Shown piece after piece: positions 1-11,264 of a stretch of DNA of 64,000 bases. This stretch comes from Longirhabdus pacifica (GTDB lineage: Bacteria; Bacillota; Bacilli; Paenibacillales; DSM-105158), in NCBI RefSeq assembly GCF_004115085.1, contig NZ_QXJP01000006.1, forward strand, positions 145,891 to 209,890, in the 5' to 3' direction. The position numbers and the translations under genes are program-made. Numbering within the stretch: position 1 is the first letter of the stretch; each line of letters opens with the position of its first letter. The notes beneath the pieces were generated by a model. The model ran no database searches. It was given only the letters and a program-made list of their open reading frames with translations, and was not told the origin of the DNA.

Positions 1-2759
<2,759 letters not shown>

Positions 2760-2789
2760 TCAAACGATTGCATAAAGATCAAAATAAAA

Positions 2790-2803
2790 ATAAAGCGCTT
2801 TCA
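2790..2803 (-). promoter_or_regulatory. cre-like operator in the amylase leader
   Basis: ATAAAGCGCTTTCA fits 12 of 14 positions of the CcpA cre consensus TGWAARCGYTWWCA. It lies about 65 bp upstream of the amylase start, downstream of the likely promoter, so it could act as a roadblock. Not proven. Confidence 0.5.
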
Positions 2804-2895
2804 GTTGGTAAGGTATAACACTTAACAAAACAACTTATTTTTACTTTTTTAAATCCTTTTTATCCCTCCTTATATGAAAATTTTTCTATATTGAT

Positions 2896-2924
2896 AGTTT
2901 ACTATATTGTGAAAACGTTTTCAA
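2896..2924 (-). promoter_or_regulatory. Amylase promoter overlapped by a perfect cre box
   Basis: TGAAAACGTTTTCA (2910-2923) matches every position of the cre consensus and is perfectly palindromic. On the minus strand it overlaps a possible -35 (TTGAAA, 2924-2919), followed after 17 bp by TAAACT (2901-2896) as a weak -10. CcpA bound here would block the amylase promoter when glucose is plentiful. The cre match is direct; the promoter is only a candidate. Confidence 0.7.
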
Positions 2925-2965
2925 TAGTTTTACTTTTTTTTATTTTTAGAGAATAGAGAAAGGTA

Positions 2966-3010
2966 TTGACGAAAACACAAGAATCTATCATAATCATGAA
3001 AACGATTGCA
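2966..3010 (+). promoter_or_regulatory. Amylopullulanase promoter with overlapping operator
   Basis: TTGACG (2966-2971), 17 bp, CATAAT (2989-2994) forms a good sigma-A promoter. TGAAAACGATTGCA (2997-3010), a LacI/CcpA-type half-palindrome matching 12 of 14 cre positions, sits on the expected transcription start, the usual place for a repressor. Bases CAAACGATTGCA at 2761-2772 carry a related core, which suggests a second LacI-family regulator, for example a maltose repressor, besides CcpA. Confidence 0.7.
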
Positions 3011-3118
3011 TTTAAAGAATAAACGGGAATTTGTAGAATATTAATAAGTAGTTAGAAAAAATGGTTGATAAATCACAAATTATTTCTCGAGACAAAGAGG
3101 GTACTTGATGACCTAAAA

Positions 3119-3132
3119 TGCAAACGTTTCCA
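3119..3132 (+). promoter_or_regulatory. Second LacI/CcpA-type operator before the amylopullulanase
   Basis: TGCAAACGTTTCCA matches 12 of 14 cre positions and lies 34 bp before the amylopullulanase start codon, just ahead of its AAGGAGG ribosome site. With the sites at 2910, 2997 and 2790 it gives this divergent region four operator-like motifs. Confidence 0.5.
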
Positions 3133-3165
3133 TTGTAGTATGGATCATGATAAGGAGGAGAAAAG

Positions 3166-6100
3166 ATGAAACAATTGTTGAGCAAAAGACTTCACAGAAA
3201 ACTATGGGTTATAGGAATTATGTTCATGTTTACTTTTACTTCTATTTTTACAGGAACACCGGTACAAACGGTGGCAAACGAAATAGAGTCTCCAGGGGAC
3301 AGTGAAATGAAAGAGAACGTCATACCTGAAAATCATATTCGTATTCATTACCAGCGAACTGATGGTGAATATGAAGAATACGGATTGTGGTTATTCAATG
3401 ATGTCGTTTCTCCATCAAATGGATGGCCGAGTGGGGCGCTACCATTTACTAATGAACAGCAAGATCATTTTGGTGCATATGTGGATGTTCCTTTGCAGGA
3501 CAGTGCAAAAAATGTAGGTTTAGTCGTTGTGAATAGGGCTAATGGGGAGAAAGATGGCGGCGATAAACTGATTATGATCGCTACTCCTGAGATGAAGGAA
3601 GTCTGGATCAGTGAGGGCTCCGATATGGTACATTTATTTGAACCGGTCATGCTTCCAGATCAAACAATACGTATACATTATGTAAGGGAAGATCAGAACT
3701 TTGATGATCTCGGATTGTGGTTATGGGGGGACGTGAAGACTGCATCTGATGCCAATGGAGAGTGGCCTACAGGAGCAACTTCCTTCTCAGATGAGCAGCG
3801 TGATGACTTTGGCGCATATGTGGATGTTACGGTACAGGAAACAGCCGCTGAACTAGGTTTTGTAATCGTAAATAAAGTGACTGGAGATAAAGATGGTGGA
3901 GATAAAATCATTACAATTTCTCCAGAACAGCAACATTATTGGATGAGAGAAAATGATGATGCGATATATCAAACGCCTTATTGGGAATCTTCTCATAGTC
4001 TCCAAAAGTCAGAAATCATATCAGAAAATGAGTTGTTGTTAACGTTAAGCACAACGGAAGAATTACAACCAGAAGAATGGGTAAGTGATCTCGTCATAAC
4101 GGATGCCAATGAGCAGGTATTATCCATTACAAGTATTGATGTTATCAATGATATTCAACTTAAAATTACACTGGCTTCTATGGATTTGAACCATGTTCCT
4201 TTATCTGTTACCCATCAAGGTCAACAAGTTAGTGCAGATATAGGGTGGAGATGGTTAGATGAACAGTATGCTTATGATGGAGATGACTTAGGAGCAACCT
4301 ATCATGAAGATGGAAGCGCTACCTTAAAATTATGGGCGCCGATGGCAAGTGACGTTGTCGCTCATCTATACGATAAAAATGATGCAACGAAGCAAATTGG
4401 AACAGCAGCGTTAACGTTAGGAGAGCAAGGTGTATGGTCTGTTACATTAGAGCCAGCACAATTTGAGCTTTCAGATGTACAGCATTATTTTTATCAATAT
4501 GAAGTGACAAACAATGGCGTAACTAAAAAGGTGCTAGATCCTTATGGTAAGTCCATGGCTGCTTTTCGTGTGAATAGTAACGGAGAAGTAGGAGCAGATG
4601 GGGATGAAGTGGGAAAATCTGCCATTGTAGATTTACAAGGTACAGATCCAAAAGGATATGATTTTGCAAAAATAGATGGTTATGAAAAAAGAGAACACGC
4701 GATCATCTGGGAAGTACATATTAGAGACTTTACTTCAGATCCTTCTATCGAAGATGATTTGAATAAAGTGAGATGGGGCAGCTATCAAGCTTTTATCGAA
4801 AAATTGGATTATATTAAATCATTAGGTGTGACCCATGTTCAACTTTTACCTGTGATGGCTTGGTATTACGGGGATGAATTAGGTATGGACGAGAGAGAAA
4901 CGGAATATGCTGCAGCAGGGAATGCATACAATTGGGGATATGACCCTCATCACTACTTTTCACCTGACGGAGCGTATTCGGAGGATGCGGAAGATCCTGA
5001 ATTAAGAATAAAAGAATTAAAACAACTAATCCATGCGATACACGAAGCAGAAATGGGTGTCATTTTAGACGTGGTGTACACGCATACAGCGAAATCGAGT
5101 ACATTGAATGACATCGTTCCGGATTACTACTACTGGGTAGATCAAAACGGTAGTTTCGTAGGGGGATTCGGTAACAACTTAGCGACTAATCATAAGATGG
5201 CGGAAAAATTAATGGTCGATTCCGTGCGTTATTGGTTTGAGGAATATCGTATCGATGGTATGCGTTTCGATATGATGGGAGATGCAACATATGAAGCAGT
5301 ACAGCAGGCGTATGATGCAGCTGCAAAAGTAAATCCAAATGCACTATTCATCGGAGAAGGTTGGAGAACGTTCAGTGCTGCGGAAGCAGAACCATCATTA
5401 GCAGGATTAGGTGCCACACAAGATTGGATGAATCAGACGAATGATGTAGCCGTATTTTCGGATGAAATACGCAATGAGTTGAAATCTGGTTTTGGTTCTG
5501 AAGGAGAGCCGCGTTTTATTACTGGCGGAGCAAGAAATTTGGATGTCATTTTCAATAATATTAAAGGGCAGCCAAGTAATACGCCTGCCGATGATCCAGG
5601 TGATATGGTTCAGTACATTGCAGCACATGACAACTTACCACTTTATGATGTCATCGCTCATTCTATTAAAAAAGATCCAGCCATACCAGAGAACAATGAA
5701 GAAATTTTAAAACGGATGCGACTTGGAAATACGATGATATTAACATCACAAGGAACAGTATTTTTACATGCAGGACAGGAATATGGTCGCACCAAGCAGT
5801 GGTTGTCTGATGACATGCCAGAACAGAAATTTACAGAGCTATTAGATGAGGACGGTAAGTTGATACGTTATATGATCCATGATTCTTATGACTCATCGGA
5901 TGCTGTCAATCAGTTCGATTGGGAGAAAGCAACGAATAAAAAAGAGTACCCAGCGCATAACCTCACTCGTGCATACACAGAAGGGTTAATCGAACTTCGT
6001 CAATACACCAATGCATTTAGACTAGGAGATCAAGCACAAGTAGATACATTAGTGACACGCTTGGAAGCACCTGAAATGGAAGAAGAGGATCTTGTCATTG

Positions 6101-9063
6101 CATACAAGAATATTGCGACAGACGGAACTGGGGAGTACTACGTGTTCATCAATGCCGATGATAAAGAGAGAACATTGACATTATCTGAAGATCTTTCTAA
6201 AGGGAAAGTGATTGTAGATGACGATGAAGCGGGAACTAAAAAAGTGAAGAAGGCTTCAGGATTCACCTTAACGAAAGACAATATAACGTTACAACCATTG
6301 ACTGCTGTCGTGATACAAATAGAAAGCAAGCAGTTAGAGATGCTTTACACTGGTATGGATAGTACGGATGAAAATAAAGTGCCAGTTGATCAGCAGCAAA
6401 TCCATTTCTTCTTTAACGATAACGTGAAAGTGAAAAAAGAATCTTGGATTGAAGTGAAGGTCCACGGTGATGTCGTGGACCAGAGTGATTATGTTATCAG
6501 TACGAACAATAACGAACTAATCATTACATTACAGGATGAGCTTTGGCATGATGCAGATTACGCTATAAATATTCGAAAGGGAGCATTGCAATCTGAACGT
6601 GGAAAGTTGAAGCAGAAGCAAACGCTAACCTCGACGTTTACAACAGAAAAGATGGATGATCGCTACATTGTCATGTATTACGACAGAGAAGAACATGACT
6701 ATGAAGGATGGGACATTTGGACGTGGTTTACTGGTGCAAATGACGGTGGTGTTGCCTTTAGTGAACTCACGGAAGACAAAACTGCGAAAGCAATCATCCC
6801 TATCGGACCAGAAGCAACCAATGTAGGATTCAAGTTAAGGCAAGGTGGATTGGATAGTACCGGTGAATGGAATGATTGGCTGAATGTAGATATCGATGCA
6901 GATCGCAGCGTGACTACGGATGTTCGTAATTACGTGACAAAAGTGTTTGTACAACAAGAGGAGTTTGATATTACAACGTTACCTGCAGTAACGGGACCCG
7001 TGATGGAAGATGGTAATATTACGTTTTATTACCGTGATGAAGCGATGTATGCCAAAGATAAATTAAATACGTTATCCCTGCAAGTACAAGTGAAAAACTT
7101 ACAGACTGATGAAGTACAGGTAATGGACATGGAGTATCATTCCGATGCCCAATACTTCCATAGTGAATTAGCAGATCTGGAAGAAGGGGAATACGAATAT
7201 GTGTTTCTTGTCACACGAGGGAATACCACTTATACGATGCTAGATCCTTATGTCAATGACGGGACACGTTCTACTTTCCGTTATGCGCAGCCAGAGATCA
7301 ATTTTCAACCTGTCTTATCGAAAAATACGCTTTCTTATGATGAGAATGTACTGTTAAAAGTGGATATGTTGAATGCAGATGCTACCTTTGAACTAGCTGA
7401 CATGTACGTGGACTTAAGTGAGCTTGGTGGAAATGAACATACAGCTATTAACACAGAAATAAACGAAATTGCGTTTGGTGTACATGACGATATACCGATG
7501 GGAGAAAAAAATATTACTGTGACGATAGTAGATGCTTACGGGAATAAAATAATGCAGCCCATACCGATTGAAGTGGTGTCTTCCCCATCTCCCACTGATG
7601 CTGGTTGGGATGAATCTATTATTTACTTCGTCGTTACTGATCGATTTGCCGATGGAGATGAAATGAATAATGGGTCAGAGATGCATAGTGATGAAGCAGC
7701 AACAACGTTAGAACGATACCGTGGAGGAGATTTCCAAGGTTTAATCGACAACATGGACTATTTGCAAGAGCTTGGCATCAACACGTTATGGATCACTCCT
7801 GTAGTAGATAACGTAGATCATAACATTAACCCAGAAATCGATCATTTCGGTTATCATGGCTACTGGGCAAAAAATTTCGAAGCCATTGATGAGCATTTAG
7901 GTAAAGAAGAGAAATTTATGGAATTTATTGATGCTGCTCATGAAAAAGGCATGAAGGTCATGGTAGATGTCGTGTTAAATCACGCTGGTTATGGCTTAAA
8001 AGAAACTGATGCAGCCGTTGAAGGCATTACTGCTGAAGATAAAGCCAGATTCGCAGGTATGTTTAGAGGAGAGGGAGATATTGTGCCCGGAGATCCTTTT
8101 CGAGATGAATTAGCGGGATTGCCTGATTTTAAAACAGAAGATCCAGCGGTGAGAGCACAAGTCATAGCATGGCAAACGGAGTTAGTGGAGAAATATAATA
8201 TAGATTACTTCCGTATTGACACATTGAAACATATAGAAGATGAGACTTGGATTTCATTGAAAAATGAACTTACAAAGATCGATCCAACGTTCAAAATGAT
8301 CGGAGAGTACTACGGTGGTGGCGTGTATAACCAAGAGGGATATTTGAATAGCGGCATGATGGATTCGTTGTTAGACTTCGATTTTAATGAACAAGCACGT
8401 GACTTTGTAAATGGTGAAGTAACATTGGTAAACCAATTTCTACAAGAGCGAAACCAAATGATCGATAATAAAGCGACTTTGGGGCAGTTTTTAAGCAGTC
8501 ATGATGAAAATGGATTTTTGTATGAAATGGACGGAGATGAAGGTAAGCTGAAAGTAGCTGCGGCTTTACAAATCACAGCAAAAGGGCAACCTGTCATTTA
8601 TTATGGTGAAGAACTAGGGAGAACAGGGCAAACGGCTGATTTTTCTCAAGGTATTTATTCAGAAAATCGAACCGATATGCCATGGGGACAAGTGGAAATA
8701 CAAAAAAATGAAGAACATAGTTTGCTTAATCACTACAAGAAGCTACTTGAAATTCGCAATGAATATAGTCACATCTTCGCTAAAGGGACGAGAGGCAGCG
8801 TTGTAGGCAATGACGAACTAGGATATCTGGTGTTCGATCGTCAGTATGAAGGTAAATCGTTAATGATTGGGTTAAATGTAACAGACAAAGAGCAAGAAGT
8901 TACCTTGACCGGAGACAGCCCTGTTGGAACAGTATGGTATGATGAATATAATGATATGCAGTATACCGTTCAACAAAATCAACAGCTGGTCGTTACTATA
9001 CCTGGAAAAGATCAAGGCGGTACGTTCATACTATCTTCCAAGGCTATGGGAGAAGGACAGTAA
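3166..9063 (+). CDS. Secreted amylopullulanase with two GH13 catalytic domains (pullulanase first, amylase second)
   Basis: An exported enzyme of 1965 residues expected to cut alpha-1,6 and alpha-1,4 bonds of starch and pullulan. A signal peptide (about 1-38) is followed by two CBM41-like modules (about 55-155 and 168-265), an accessory region, a CBM48 domain (about 372-480) and a type I pullulanase (GH13_14). The latter has the YNWGYDP signature at 588-594, D635...H640, nucleophile D702, acid/base E731 and D822. A third CBM41-like module (about 1165-1280) and an N-domain of the neopullulanase sort (about 1283-1380) precede a second GH13 domain: D1601...H1606, nucleophile D1685, acid/base E1714, D1780. 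Both active sites look intact. Known Bacillus and Bifidobacterium amylopullulanases carry the amylase first; here the order is reversed. ATG follows AAGGAGG. No anchor motif was seen. Confidence 0.95.
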   Translation: MKQLLSKRLHRKLWVIGIMFMFTFTSIFTGTPVQTVANEIESPGDSEMKENVIPENHIRIHYQRTDGEYEEYGLWLFNDVVSPSNGWPSGALPFTNEQQDHFGAYVDVPLQDSAKNVGLVVVNRANGEKDGGDKLIMIATPEMKEVWISEGSDMVHLFEPVMLPDQTIRIHYVREDQNFDDLGLWLWGDVKTASDANGEWPTGATSFSDEQRDDFGAYVDVTVQETAAELGFVIVNKVTGDKDGGDKIITISPEQQHYWMRENDDAIYQTPYWESSHSLQKSEIISENELLLTLSTTEELQPEEWVSDLVITDANEQVLSITSIDVINDIQLKITLASMDLNHVPLSVTHQGQQVSADIGWRWLDEQYAYDGDDLGATYHEDGSATLKLWAPMASDVVAHLYDKNDATKQIGTAALTLGEQGVWSVTLEPAQFELSDVQHYFYQYEVTNNGVTKKVLDPYGKSMAAFRVNSNGEVGADGDEVGKSAIVDLQGTDPKGYDFAKIDGYEKREHAIIWEVHIRDFTSDPSIEDDLNKVRWGSYQAFIEKLDYIKSLGVTHVQLLPVMAWYYGDELGMDERETEYAAAGNAYNWGYDPHHYFSPDGAYSEDAEDPELRIKELKQLIHAIHEAEMGVILDVVYTHTAKSSTLNDIVPDYYYWVDQNGSFVGGFGNNLATNHKMAEKLMVDSVRYWFEEYRIDGMRFDMMGDATYEAVQQAYDAAAKVNPNALFIGEGWRTFSAAEAEPSLAGLGATQDWMNQTNDVAVFSDEIRNELKSGFGSEGEPRFITGGARNLDVIFNNIKGQPSNTPADDPGDMVQYIAAHDNLPLYDVIAHSIKKDPAIPENNEEILKRMRLGNTMILTSQGTVFLHAGQEYGRTKQWLSDDMPEQKFTELLDEDGKLIRYMIHDSYDSSDAVNQFDWEKATNKKEYPAHNLTRAYTEGLIELRQYTNAFRLGDQAQVDTLVTRLEAPEMEEEDLVIAYKNIATDGTGEYYVFINADDKERTLTLSEDLSKGKVIVDDDEAGTKKVKKASGFTLTKDNITLQPLTAVVIQIESKQLEMLYTGMDSTDENKVPVDQQQIHFFFNDNVKVKKESWIEVKVHGDVVDQSDYVISTNNNELIITLQDELWHDADYAINIRKGALQSERGKLKQKQTLTSTFTTEKMDDRYIVMYYDREEHDYEGWDIWTWFTGANDGGVAFSELTEDKTAKAIIPIGPEATNVGFKLRQGGLDSTGEWNDWLNVDIDADRSVTTDVRNYVTKVFVQQEEFDITTLPAVTGPVMEDGNITFYYRDEAMYAKDKLNTLSLQVQVKNLQTDEVQVMDMEYHSDAQYFHSELADLEEGEYEYVFLVTRGNTTYTMLDPYVNDGTRSTFRYAQPEINFQPVLSKNTLSYDENVLLKVDMLNADATFELADMYVDLSELGGNEHTAINTEINEIAFGVHDDIPMGEKNITVTIVDAYGNKIMQPIPIEVVSSPSPTDAGWDESIIYFVVTDRFADGDEMNNGSEMHSDEAATTLERYRGGDFQGLIDNMDYLQELGINTLWITPVVDNVDHNINPEIDHFGYHGYWAKNFEAIDEHLGKEEKFMEFIDAAHEKGMKVMVDVVLNHAGYGLKETDAAVEGITAEDKARFAGMFRGEGDIVPGDPFRDELAGLPDFKTEDPAVRAQVIAWQTELVEKYNIDYFRIDTLKHIEDETWISLKNELTKIDPTFKMIGEYYGGGVYNQEGYLNSGMMDSLLDFDFNEQARDFVNGEVTLVNQFLQERNQMIDNKATLGQFLSSHDENGFLYEMDGDEGKLKVAAALQITAKGQPVIYYGEELGRTGQTADFSQGIYSENRTDMPWGQVEIQKNEEHSLLNHYKKLLEIRNEYSHIFAKGTRGSVVGNDELGYLVFDRQYEGKSLMIGLNVTDKEQEVTLTGDSPVGTVWYDEYNDMQYTVQQNQQLVVTIPGKDQGGTFILSSKAMGEGQ

Positions 9064-9169
9064 ATAGCATGAAAGAACATGAATGACTGTCTTGCATGCA
9101 TCATGCTATAGATAGATGATAAGGCATAAATCGCTACAAATGAAACTTCATTCTGTACTAGGTTATGTC

Positions 9170-9198
9170 GAGCAGCACGCTTTGTTATGGTGCTGCTC
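9170..9198 (+). terminator. Possible terminator hairpin after the amylopullulanase
   Basis: A perfect 9-bp stem (GAGCAGCAC / GTGCTGCTC) with an 11-base loop lies 107 bp after the stop. There is no clear T-run behind it, so termination is uncertain. Confidence 0.4.
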
Positions 9199-9271
9199 TA
9201 TCTATGTTATAGCGCTGTTTCGTCATATGATGTAACGACACTGGGTGAGTACAATAAGGAGCTGAATTGCT

Positions 9272-10048
9272 ATGACCCATATGATATGTAAACCCGTAAC
9301 GTTTTACTCTCCTGTATTAAACGCTAGAAAAACCTACTATGTCTATCTTCCACTTGATTATGAACATAGTAAGGAGCGATATCCCGTTCTCTATTTGCTG
9401 CATGGTAGATTCGGTTCAGAAATAGATTGGGATAGCAAAGGATTGGCAAATGAAACGATTTCGAACATGATAGAGCAAAATCAATTTCCTCCTTCTATCG
9501 TGGTGATGCCGAATGATGGTGGTCATGATCAAGGTACATATTATATGAACTGGTTTAATGGAGATGGTAACTTTGAAGACTATATCATTCAGGATCTTAT
9601 TCCAGAAGTAGAAGAACAATTCCGTACAAAACCAACAAGAGCCATTGCTGGACTTTCGATGGGAGGATTTGGGGCACTTTATTTCACCTTGAGATATCGT
9701 AAGTTGTTTACTGCAGGGGCAAGTTTGTCTGGTGCTTTTTCAGATCAACTGGAATGGTTAGGTGAGGAAATATATGAACAAATCTTTGGTCCAGTGAATG
9801 GATTGTACGCACAGGAACGAAGTTTAATATACTGGATTAAAACATACAGCAAAGATACGCTCCCTCCCTTATATTTTAATTGTGGCAAAGAAGATTTTGT
9901 TTACCCTGTCAATGAGAAGTTAGCGTCTTTTTTAGAAAAGGAAAAGTACCCCTTTCAGTATGATCGTTTTTCTGGGGATCATGACTGGGATTATTGGAGT
10001 AAACATCTTTCAGAAGCGCTGAGCTTTATTCATCCTTATTTACGATAA
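9272..10048 (+). CDS. Alpha/beta-hydrolase esterase (esterase D / PF00756 family)
   Basis: A 258-residue serine esterase of the esterase D/antigen 85 type. The nucleophile elbow GLSMGG lies in the middle of the protein, the acid residue is probably the Asp in CGKEDFVYP, and the His sits in GDHDWDYW near the C-terminus. There is no signal peptide, so it should act in the cytoplasm, on an ester not known from sequence. Relatives hydrolyse acetyl, feruloyl or S-formylglutathione esters. ATG 9272 has AAGGAG 11 bp upstream. It follows the amylopullulanase in the same direction but about 210 bp away with its own terminator, so a role in starch use is only suggested by position. Confidence 0.85.
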   Translation: MTHMICKPVTFYSPVLNARKTYYVYLPLDYEHSKERYPVLYLLHGRFGSEIDWDSKGLANETISNMIEQNQFPPSIVVMPNDGGHDQGTYYMNWFNGDGNFEDYIIQDLIPEVEEQFRTKPTRAIAGLSMGGFGALYFTLRYRKLFTAGASLSGAFSDQLEWLGEEIYEQIFGPVNGLYAQERSLIYWIKTYSKDTLPPLYFNCGKEDFVYPVNEKLASFLEKEKYPFQYDRFSGDHDWDYWSKHLSEALSFIHPYLR

Positions 10049-10089
10049 TGTTATTGTTTTAGAATAGTAAAATGGAATGCTCAAGAAGT

Positions 10090-10133
10090 AATCGCAAATC
10101 TTAGTTGTAACATAGATTTGCGATTATTTTTTA
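10090..10133 (+). terminator. Rho-independent terminator after the esterase
   Basis: AATCGCAAATCT (10090-10101) pairs perfectly with AGATTTGCGATT (10114-10125) and is followed by TATTTTTT. It overlaps the stop region of the convergent DMT transporter. Confidence 0.85.
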
Positions 10134-11084
10134 ACGATATGACTTGTCACAGAGATTGTTCGTTGGTGTACTAGATTTGAAAAACGTTCCTTGTTTGAAT
10201 TGTGCTAATAATATATTTTTATTCACAACAAATACACCTGCTAAAATAAAAATCGAACCGATGATGGTTTCCACATATAATGCTTCATCTAAAAATATAT
10301 AACCTAAAATAAGTGCGATAAGCGGTGAAACATATAACCACGTAGCAGGGAAAATAGGGTTTGTTTTTGAGATGAGCCAGTAAAACAATCCAGCACCAAT
10401 GATGGAACCTACAAAAATTAAATACAGCAGGGCAAGCATGGCATTCGCATTAGCGAATGAGGTTAACGTCGGAGCTTCCGTAATGAAGGAGAAAAGGATT
10501 AAGCCTAACCCTCCATAAAACATCTGTATCCCATTGAGGAGAAATGGTGATGTCCCCTCAAATTGCGCAAACGTTTTTTTAACAAAAATGGAACCTAATC
10601 CATAAAAAAACATCCCTACGATAACAGCAGCACAACCTAAAAACCAATAAAACGAAGCATCAAATTCTAATGCAGGCATACATATAATCCCTACACCTAG
10701 CATGGCCAGAACAAGTGCACTGCTTTTTTGCATATCTAATTTTTCTTTGTTGATATAGGCTTGCATAAAGTACATCATCATCGGTCCAAAAGCAGCTAAA
10801 ATAGCGGCTAACCCAGAGCTAATATATTGCTCTGCCCAATATAACGTAGAGAATGTCATAAATGTAAGGCAGAATCCGATAAACATCATTTGTTTATTTC
10901 TTAAGATAGAAATAATGTTGTGGTTTTTGAAAGCATACCATAACAGAACCAATAATGCTGCTGTCATAAATCGTAATCCAGCGAACATGAGCGGTGGTGC
11001 ACCGGCTTCAATTCCTAATTTAATCCCCAAAAAGGTAGTGCCAAAAATAATGCACACTATAATGTAGCTGAGTATAATCATCAT
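10131..11084 (-). CDS. EamA/DMT-superfamily membrane transporter
   Basis: A 317-residue inner-membrane protein with about ten hydrophobic helices and two EamA repeats, typical of drug/metabolite transporters (RhaT/YdcZ-like exporters). The first repeat begins near residue 5 and the second near 150. The substrate cannot be told from sequence. It starts at ATG 11084 after GAGGAGG; a second ATG follows at once. It is divergently placed from a MocR regulator with a 20-bp direct-repeat operator in between, which suggests that the regulator controls it. MocR regulators use PLP and amino compounds, so the exporter may handle an amino acid or a vitamin B6-related compound (inference). Confidence 0.9.
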   Translation of the reverse strand: MMIILSYIIVCIIFGTTFLGIKLGIEAGAPPLMFAGLRFMTAALLVLLWYAFKNHNIISILRNKQMMFIGFCLTFMTFSTLYWAEQYISSGLAAILAAFGPMMMYFMQAYINKEKLDMQKSSALVLAMLGVGIICMPALEFDASFYWFLGCAAVIVGMFFYGLGSIFVKKTFAQFEGTSPFLLNGIQMFYGGLGLILFSFITEAPTLTSFANANAMLALLYLIFVGSIIGAGLFYWLISKTNPIFPATWLYVSPLIALILGYIFLDEALYVETIIGSIFILAGVFVVNKNILLAQFKQGTFFKSSTPTNNLCDKSYR

Positions 11085-11125
11085 GTATTCCTCCTCTTGT
11101 TGTAATGACTATAGTGTAAAATGGA

Positions 11126-11185
11126 GTTAACAGCAAAACGAGATAGTTAACAGTAAATCGAGATGGTTAACAGTTCGGGAGAAAT
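11126..11185. promoter_or_regulatory. Three-fold direct-repeat operator between the transporter and MocR genes
   Basis: GTTAACAGCAAAACGAGATA (11126-11145), GTTAACAGTAAATCGAGATG (11146-11165) and a third copy sharing GTTAACAG and degenerate after that (11166-11185) follow each other with an exact 20-bp period. That is about two helical turns, so all copies face the same side of the DNA. MocR/PdxR proteins are known to bind direct repeats in their divergent promoter regions. Confidence 0.8.
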
Positions 11186-11264
11186 GACGTATTATTTTTG
11201 TTACAATAAGTTTAGATCGATGAAAAGGAAAATGGATGAAGGAAAATCATAAGAGGTGATGGTC

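Noticed and set aside
5407..5628. Minus-strand frames inside the amylopullulanase gene
   Set aside because: They are antisense shadows of a strongly coding frame without ribosome sites; the same holds for the other antisense frames in large genes.
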